Positions 4,761 to 9,595 of a stretch of DNA of 9,595 nucleotides are shown here, in pieces. Below the pieces are notes generated by a model. It made no database searches. It saw only the letters and a list, made by a program, of their open reading frames with translations, and was not told where the DNA came from. Numbering within the stretch: the first letter of the stretch is position 1; each line of letters starts with the position of its first letter. The DNA is from CAYUIS01 sp964444825 (GTDB lineage: Bacteria; Chloroflexota; Anaerolineae; B4-G1): assembly GCA_964444825.1 (NCBI GenBank), contig CAYUIS010000167.1, positions 1-9,595 on the forward strand, read 5' to 3'. The position numbers were made by a program, and so were the translations under genes.

Positions 4761-6902
4761 GTGATTGGGAGAAACAAGCGCTATCGGGATGCAGTGGTGC
4801 TGGGCGTCTACTGCGTGTTGACGCTCGTTTTGACGTGGCCCCTGGTTCCGCAGGTGACCACACGTCTGGCCGGCGACGATGTAGACGTGCTGATCAATCC
4901 CTGGGCTGATTGGTGGACCCGGAAAGCTATAACAGAGGATCGAGACCTCTACTACACGGACTACCTCTTTTATCCTCAGGGCACCAGCCTCGTTTTCCAT
5001 AGTTTCAGCCACGTAAACACCGCCATCTCGCTTCTGCTTACTCCTCTGATAGGGTCCTTTGCCGCCTACAACGTGCCGATCCTGTTGGCCTATGTGTTAA
5101 GCGGTTTCGGGATGTACCTGCTGGTTCGTCATTTGACGGGCTGTGACCCGGCCGGTTTTGTCGCTGGTGTCGTTTTTGCCTTCTCGCCCTACCACATGTT
5201 CGAAAGCTCTCACCCCGTCTTGGTAACCACACAGTTTATGCCGCTCTTTGCGTTGAGCTTGCTGCGGATGTTCTACGACGACGGCAAGAGCCGCCGGGCT
5301 CGAATCGGGCAGGTACTGCTTGCCGCGTTGTGGTTCGTGTTGACGGCGTTGTCGAGCTGGCATCTGATGCTTATGCTGGCAGGCTGGACGCTCTTGTATC
5401 TCCTCCACGGTTGGTTGTCTCAACGGGACAGTTGGGCCCCAGGTGCACCTCGTTACCTGATCCTGCTCGCCTGTTTTGTCGCTTTGGCCATCCTGCCCTT
5501 CATATGGCCCATTCTGCGCGAGCAGTTGACCGTCGATGCAACCTATATGGCTGTTCAGGTGGAGGAGGGGCGTGGGAATGATGTGTTGTCTTTCTTCATC
5601 CCCAACCGGCTGCATCCGATCTTGGGGCCGCTCTTCCTGGAAGTCAACTCGCGAATCGGCTACACCAGGAATTGGCCAGCCTATCTCGGATATGTGGCGC
5701 TGATTTTGGCGGTCATCGGAGTCGCCACCGCTCGCCAAAAGACACGCTTCTGGTGGGTGACGGCATCTTTTTTCCTCATCCTATCGCTGGGGGCGCAGGT
5801 CAAGTGGGAAGGCATTCCTCTCTTTTCCTTCTACTTACCCTGGGCGATTCCCATCGTCAATGTCCTGCGCCATCCACTGCGTCTCAACACCCTGCTTTTC
5901 TTCTCGCTGGCGGTTCTAGTTGGGTTTGGGGGACGCTGGCTACGTGATCGGCTTTTGTCGCGAAACCGAATACTGATGTGCCTGGCCTTGGTCTCCGTGA
6001 CAGGTCTTCTCCTCTTTGAGTACTGGGTCTATCCTTTCCCCACGACCCAGCCGTCGTATTCTCCGTTTCTCCATCAACTGGCTGAGGAGGATGGGGATTT
6101 CGCCGTGGCCGACTTTCCTATGGATCGCCAGGCAGCCAAGTACTATATGTACTATCAGACGGTCCACGGCAAAAAGATCGTCGGTGGTGTCGTCTCACGC
6201 ACGCCATTTGATGCCGATGCTTTTGTGGATGCCAATCCGTTGCTGAGCGCAATTCGCAACGAGAACGTCCCTCCCCAGCATCTGGAGGAACGATTGGCCG
6301 TGTTGGCGGCTCTAGACGTCCGCTACATCATCGTCCACAAGCGCTTTCTGGATTCCAAGCGGATGGCGAACTGGCAAACTTGGCTTTCCAGCTTTCCTGA
6401 ACCATTCTACGAAGACGAGGGGGTGATTGTCTTCCGGACAATCCCGTCGCTGAAGACAGAGCTGTTGGAGGACACCGATCTGCAACGGATCGATGCACAT
6501 CTAGGGGATCACATCTCTCTCCGAGGCTATCGCTTGAGCGGGAACACCTTCTCGCCAGGGGACGCACTGGTGCTGACACTGTTCTGGCAGTCGGACAGCC
6601 GCCTGGCTGAGGATTATCACGTCTTTGTGCATCTGCTAGACGCAGATGGACAACTGGTGGCTCAGCACGATGGCGTGCCAGTGTCCGGGGAACGGCCAAC
6701 CTGGACTTGGCGGGATGGGGAGGTGATTCAGGATGAGCACATACTCAGCTTGGGTGAGCGTTTGCCAGGGGGGACTCACCTGCTCTCTGTCGGGATGTAC
6801 GATTCAAGAACGGGGGTTCGCCTCCCGGTCGTGGAAACGAGCGGCGAACATCTGCCAGATGACAGGATTCTGCTCCAAGAGGTCAAAATGATCTCACAGT
6901 GA
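4761..6902 (+). CDS. Large polytopic membrane protein, GT-C glycosyltransferase-like (YfhO/PMT type), with beta-sandwich tail
   Basis: The 713-residue product has about 11-13 hydrophobic segments between residues 11 and 420 and a soluble C-terminal part (about 425-713) expected outside the cytoplasm. The first external loop carries GDDVDVLINPWADWW (38-52). An acidic residue in this loop is the usual catalytic site of GT-C enzymes, which take sugars from polyprenyl-phosphate donors; D42 is the best candidate. A later loop has FFIPNRLHPILGPL (278-291). After the membrane part come MDR (454-456), YYQTVHG (464-470) and VGG (474-476), then ALDVRYIIVHK (517-526). A beta-rich tail (about 583-690) contains VFVHLLDADG and VAQHDGVP. 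The start is GTG 4761: an in-frame TAA at 4755-4757 excludes anything earlier, although no good ribosome binding site is seen. A related gene follows after 54 bases. Substrate and acceptor are unknown; a non-enzymatic membrane role is possible. Confidence 0.85.
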   Translation: MIGRNKRYRDAVVLGVYCVLTLVLTWPLVPQVTTRLAGDDVDVLINPWADWWTRKAITEDRDLYYTDYLFYPQGTSLVFHSFSHVNTAISLLLTPLIGSFAAYNVPILLAYVLSGFGMYLLVRHLTGCDPAGFVAGVVFAFSPYHMFESSHPVLVTTQFMPLFALSLLRMFYDDGKSRRARIGQVLLAALWFVLTALSSWHLMLMLAGWTLLYLLHGWLSQRDSWAPGAPRYLILLACFVALAILPFIWPILREQLTVDATYMAVQVEEGRGNDVLSFFIPNRLHPILGPLFLEVNSRIGYTRNWPAYLGYVALILAVIGVATARQKTRFWWVTASFFLILSLGAQVKWEGIPLFSFYLPWAIPIVNVLRHPLRLNTLLFFSLAVLVGFGGRWLRDRLLSRNRILMCLALVSVTGLLLFEYWVYPFPTTQPSYSPFLHQLAEEDGDFAVADFPMDRQAAKYYMYYQTVHGKKIVGGVVSRTPFDADAFVDANPLLSAIRNENVPPQHLEERLAVLAALDVRYIIVHKRFLDSKRMANWQTWLSSFPEPFYEDEGVIVFRTIPSLKTELLEDTDLQRIDAHLGDHISLRGYRLSGNTFSPGDALVLTLFWQSDSRLAEDYHVFVHLLDADGQLVAQHDGVPVSGERPTWTWRDGEVIQDEHILSLGERLPGGTHLLSVGMYDSRTGVRLPVVETSGEHLPDDRILLQEVKMISQ

Positions 6903-6942
6903 GCAGCACAGGGCAAACTCGGATGTGGGCATGCCGAATGCC

Positions 6943-6949
6943 AAGGAAG
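6943..6949 (+). promoter_or_regulatory. Ribosome binding site AAGGAAG supporting GTG 6957
   Basis: AAGGAAG at 6943-6949 ends 7 bases before GTG 6957. This matters because the preceding gene is in the same reading frame with no other stop between them. The site argues for a fresh initiation rather than read-through of the TGA at 6900. An ATG at 6952 in another frame gives only two codons before a stop. Confidence 0.6.
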
Positions 6950-6956
6950 CGATGCC

Positions 6957-9595
6957 GTGAATAAAACGGGGCGTGTTGTCCAAACCTTTGAGCATCACCC
7001 TAGCGTAAGCTGGGCGTTGATTGCGTTAGTCATCTTCACCCTAACTGCGGTCGTGATGATGTACCCGGCTCCGTTCCACCTCAACTCGGTGATCATCGGA
7101 GAGGGGAGCGAGGGCGATGCCTACCGATACGCCTGGACGCTGTGGTGGGCCAAGGAGACGGCATTCAATCCCGGTATGGATCTGGCTCACTTGAGCCTTC
7201 TCAACCATCCGGTGGGTATTGAGCTCGTGTTTATGCTCACAGGGATCGCCGTCAACCTGCAGGCGCTTCCCTTTTCCCTGCTGCTCTCTCCAGCTACCGC
7301 CTACAACATCCAAATCTTGCTCTCCTTCGTTCTGAGTGGAATGACGATGTATTGGCTGTGCACCGAATTCAGCGGCGACCACAGGGGAGGGTTGGTGGGT
7401 GGGTTTGTGTTTGCCTTCTTCCTGAACAAAACCGGACACGTGCTGGCTGGGCATCTTCCGCAGGCAACCGTCCATTGGGTTCCCTTGTACGCTCTGTTTC
7501 TCTGGCGCACGCTGCAACGACCTGCCTGGAGCAGCGGATTGATCGCCGGCCTGACCCTGGCGCTGGCTTGTCTCGTCCACGTGATGCACCTGCCCTACCT
7601 CGTCCTGCCCGTCACGGTGGCTGTATTCCTGGTGGCCTGGGTCGGACTGCGTCACCAGTTCTTCTCTCGACAGCGATTGGGATCATTAGCCCTGGTATAT
7701 GGTCTGGCTGCATTACTGGCAGGCCCGTTCCTGCTCCCAACGGTGCTGCATTTCGGGGAAGGCGCCGGCTATCTCTACAAGACAGGCGCGGTCACGTCTT
7801 CCACCGACCTGCTGGCTTTCTTCACCCCCTCTCGCTATCATCCGCTGCTGGGGCCATTGGGACTGGTACCGTCGTTTGCTGAGCGCGTGTTCCCCGACCT
7901 GGGATCTATGCGCGAAGGGCTGGCCTATCCTGGTATATTGGCAACGGGACTGGCGGTGTGGGGCCTGCTGCGTAGGAAACGGGCAGCCTGGATCTGGGGA
8001 GTGTTTGCACTGGGCGCGGCAGTGTTGTCTCTGGGACCGCTGCTAAAGGTGGGCAACGAATTGGCGGTGTACGCGATAGAGGGGGATGCGCTACAGAGCT
8101 ATATCGTGCTCCCGTATGCGCTGCTCAAGGCGTTGCCACTGCTCGACATAGGGCGGACCTCCAGTCGGCTCAACGAGATGACTATGTTTGCGATAGCGAT
8201 TCTGTCTTCCTATGGCGTGGCAGAGCTATCCTCGTCATTGGCACGACGGCCGCGGCTGTTGGCCTCCCTGATTGGGACTGTACTCGTCGTCACTGGCGTT
8301 GAATACGTCGCCGTCTGGCCTTTCCCAACAAGCCCGGCTGAGATACCACCGGCAATACGGAGCATCGCTCGGGAGCCCGACGGTGATGCGTTGCTCTACC
8401 TCGGCATGGATCGCAGGGAGGTCAATCACCGGGCGTTGTATTACCAAACGCTCGTCCAACGGCCCTGCGTGGGCGGCAGCGTGCACCGCTTGCGGCCTGA
8501 AATACCCCCGTGGTGGGAGTCGCTATCCGGACTGGCACAGCCAGACCAAGCCGGCGGCGATGTTATCCCGCGGCCCGACCTAGACGATAGAGTGGCCTGG
8601 CTGCGGTATTTTGGCGTCGATTACGTTATCCTGCACCGCGATACGATGGAATGGCATAGCGCAAAAGCCCGCGATTTTGTCGAGACTATGTTAGGTATTC
8701 CCAGGTATGCGGATAGGTTGGTGGTCGCTTTTCCCATCCCCGATGAGGCCCCATTGCCAGAGGATGCGCGCCTGTATACTTTTAGCCAGGAGGGATGGCA
8801 TCCGCCTGAGCAGGATGGAACCATCTGGCGGCGTTGGATGTCGGGTCAGGGCTACATCTATATCTACTCTGCCCGTGAGGAGCGGGGAGCGCTGCGCTTT
8901 ACCGTCGACTCTCACCTGGAGCTTCCCGAATTGGAATTCTACGTGGAGGATCGGCTCTTAGATTCCTTCGTCGTTGCAGACCGCACGGTGCACACGACGC
9001 GTCCCTTTACCCTAACCCAGGGGATGAACGTCCTGCGCTTTAGTGCGCCCGACGGGTGCCCCCCGGTGTTGGACAATGCTGTGTGCTGGAATGAGGCACT
9101 GCTGGATCCACCCGTGGATCCCTCTCCAGTCCCTTGTGAACCTGAAGCCATCCGGATGACCTGCCGCACATTCGTCTTTGACCACGTCTCTTTTATTCCA
9201 CAGAACGAACTGCTTCCTGGTGAAGGGCTGGACATCAACTTTGGTGACCAAATGCGACTGCGCGGCTGGGGGTTGGAAGAGACTGACCTCCATTCTGGCG
9301 CGCCGTTGACGCTGACGTTGACCTGGGAGGCCAGCGTCGAGTTGAGCGACCAGTATGTGGTCTTTGTGCATCTCTTGTCCGCCGACCAGACGTTGGTCGC
9401 CCAACACGACGAGCCACCAGTGGGGCAGGTGCTGCATGCCTCTGACTGGCCCCCCGGCGCTACCTTCAGCTACCCTGTGACGATTGCACTTCCCACCGAT
9501 TTGCCGGCCGGCGATTATGGCCTGGTGACCGGCGTGTACCTGTGGCCCAGCTTGGAGCGATTGCCGGTGCCGCAAGGTGTGCCGGGAGCTGCAGA
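6957..9595 (+). CDS. Second GT-C-like polytopic membrane protein, paralogue of the upstream gene (3' end outside window)
   Basis: From GTG 6957 the frame is open for 879 codons to the window edge, with no stop, so the protein is C-terminally incomplete here. About 12-13 hydrophobic segments lie between residues 17 and 451. The first external loop has GDAYRYAWTLWW (53-64), with D54 matching D42 of the upstream protein in a shared D-x5-W-x2-W-W pattern. Other shared motifs are DLLAFFTPSRYHPLLGPL (in 284-301), MDR (484-486), YYQT (495-498), VGG (505-507), and GVDYVILHR (553-561). The tail has VVFVHLLSAD (801-810) and VAQHDEPP (814-821) in a beta-sandwich like that of its neighbour. Unlike its neighbour, it has an extra beta-rich module at about 605-755 containing four cysteines (701, 710, 727, 736). 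Family knowledge suggests transfer of a lipid-linked sugar on the outer face of the membrane; this is inference. The two genes are probably co-transcribed. Confidence 0.87.
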   Translation, partial: MNKTGRVVQTFEHHPSVSWALIALVIFTLTAVVMMYPAPFHLNSVIIGEGSEGDAYRYAWTLWWAKETAFNPGMDLAHLSLLNHPVGIELVFMLTGIAVNLQALPFSLLLSPATAYNIQILLSFVLSGMTMYWLCTEFSGDHRGGLVGGFVFAFFLNKTGHVLAGHLPQATVHWVPLYALFLWRTLQRPAWSSGLIAGLTLALACLVHVMHLPYLVLPVTVAVFLVAWVGLRHQFFSRQRLGSLALVYGLAALLAGPFLLPTVLHFGEGAGYLYKTGAVTSSTDLLAFFTPSRYHPLLGPLGLVPSFAERVFPDLGSMREGLAYPGILATGLAVWGLLRRKRAAWIWGVFALGAAVLSLGPLLKVGNELAVYAIEGDALQSYIVLPYALLKALPLLDIGRTSSRLNEMTMFAIAILSSYGVAELSSSLARRPRLLASLIGTVLVVTGVEYVAVWPFPTSPAEIPPAIRSIAREPDGDALLYLGMDRREVNHRALYYQTLVQRPCVGGSVHRLRPEIPPWWESLSGLAQPDQAGGDVIPRPDLDDRVAWLRYFGVDYVILHRDTMEWHSAKARDFVETMLGIPRYADRLVVAFPIPDEAPLPEDARLYTFSQEGWHPPEQDGTIWRRWMSGQGYIYIYSAREERGALRFTVDSHLELPELEFYVEDRLLDSFVVADRTVHTTRPFTLTQGMNVLRFSAPDGCPPVLDNAVCWNEALLDPPVDPSPVPCEPEAIRMTCRTFVFDHVSFIPQNELLPGEGLDINFGDQMRLRGWGLEETDLHSGAPLTLTLTWEASVELSDQYVVFVHLLSADQTLVAQHDEPPVGQVLHASDWPPGATFSYPVTIALPTDLPAGDYGLVTGVYLWPSLERLPVPQGVPGAA

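Noticed and set aside
5097..5738. Minus-strand frame of 213 codons within the first GT-C gene
   Set aside because: It lies wholly antisense to a membrane protein. Its Gln/Arg/His-rich sequence is what hydrophobic codons give in reverse.
7041..7655. Minus-strand frame of 204 codons and plus-strand frames at 7352-8046 within the second GT-C gene
   Set aside because: The continuous frame from GTG 6957 to the window end explains this stretch with membrane segments and paralogue motifs; the others are shadows.
9012..9575. Minus-strand frame of 187 codons near the right end
   Set aside because: It is antisense to the conserved VFVHLL/QHD tail of the second GT-C protein.

Overview
The window looks like a piece of a bacterial chromosome of roughly 55-60% GC, most likely from the Chloroflexota (Anaerolineae-like). 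That assignment is an inference. It rests on the style of the proteins: very large GT-C-type membrane proteins with a beta-sandwich tail containing VFVHLL and QHD motifs, a Trp-rich secreted protein carrying a YLPFLG stretch, a GAF-containing histidine kinase with an N-terminal membrane region, and frequent GTG/TTG starts. No rRNA, tRNA, CRISPR array, insertion sequence or transposase was seen.

Layout. On the minus strand at the left edge is a LolD/MacB-type ABC transporter ATPase. Its stop codon overlaps, by one base, the start of a further minus-strand frame that runs off the left edge and is probably the permease. A gene-poor stretch of about 0.7 kb follows. It holds an 8-bp perfect inverted repeat, an 11-bp-spaced TGTAAC direct repeat and two short look-alike peptide ends. 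Next, on the plus strand, is a membrane histidine kinase whose real start is probably a TTG with an excellent ribosome binding site. No response regulator lies next to it.

Downstream, a near-consensus sigma-70 promoter drives a secreted, Trp-rich protein of unknown function with a C-terminal fibronectin-III-like domain. This unit ends in a strong GC-rich hairpin. The rest of the window is two tandem, divergent members of one family of large polytopic membrane proteins, which resemble GT-C glycosyltransferases of the YfhO/PMT type. The second runs off the right edge and has no stop codon in the window.

How the genes fit together: export (ABC system), sensing (kinase), a secreted surface protein and two probable lipid-linked-sugar transferases all act at the cell envelope. 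Apart from the two GT-C genes and the ABC pair, nothing in the sequence shows that they form one pathway. I did not find a convincing new defence or mobile system. The best leads are the extra four-cysteine module of the second GT-C protein, the insert within the FnIII domain of the secreted protein, and the possible small peptides upstream of the ABC transporter.
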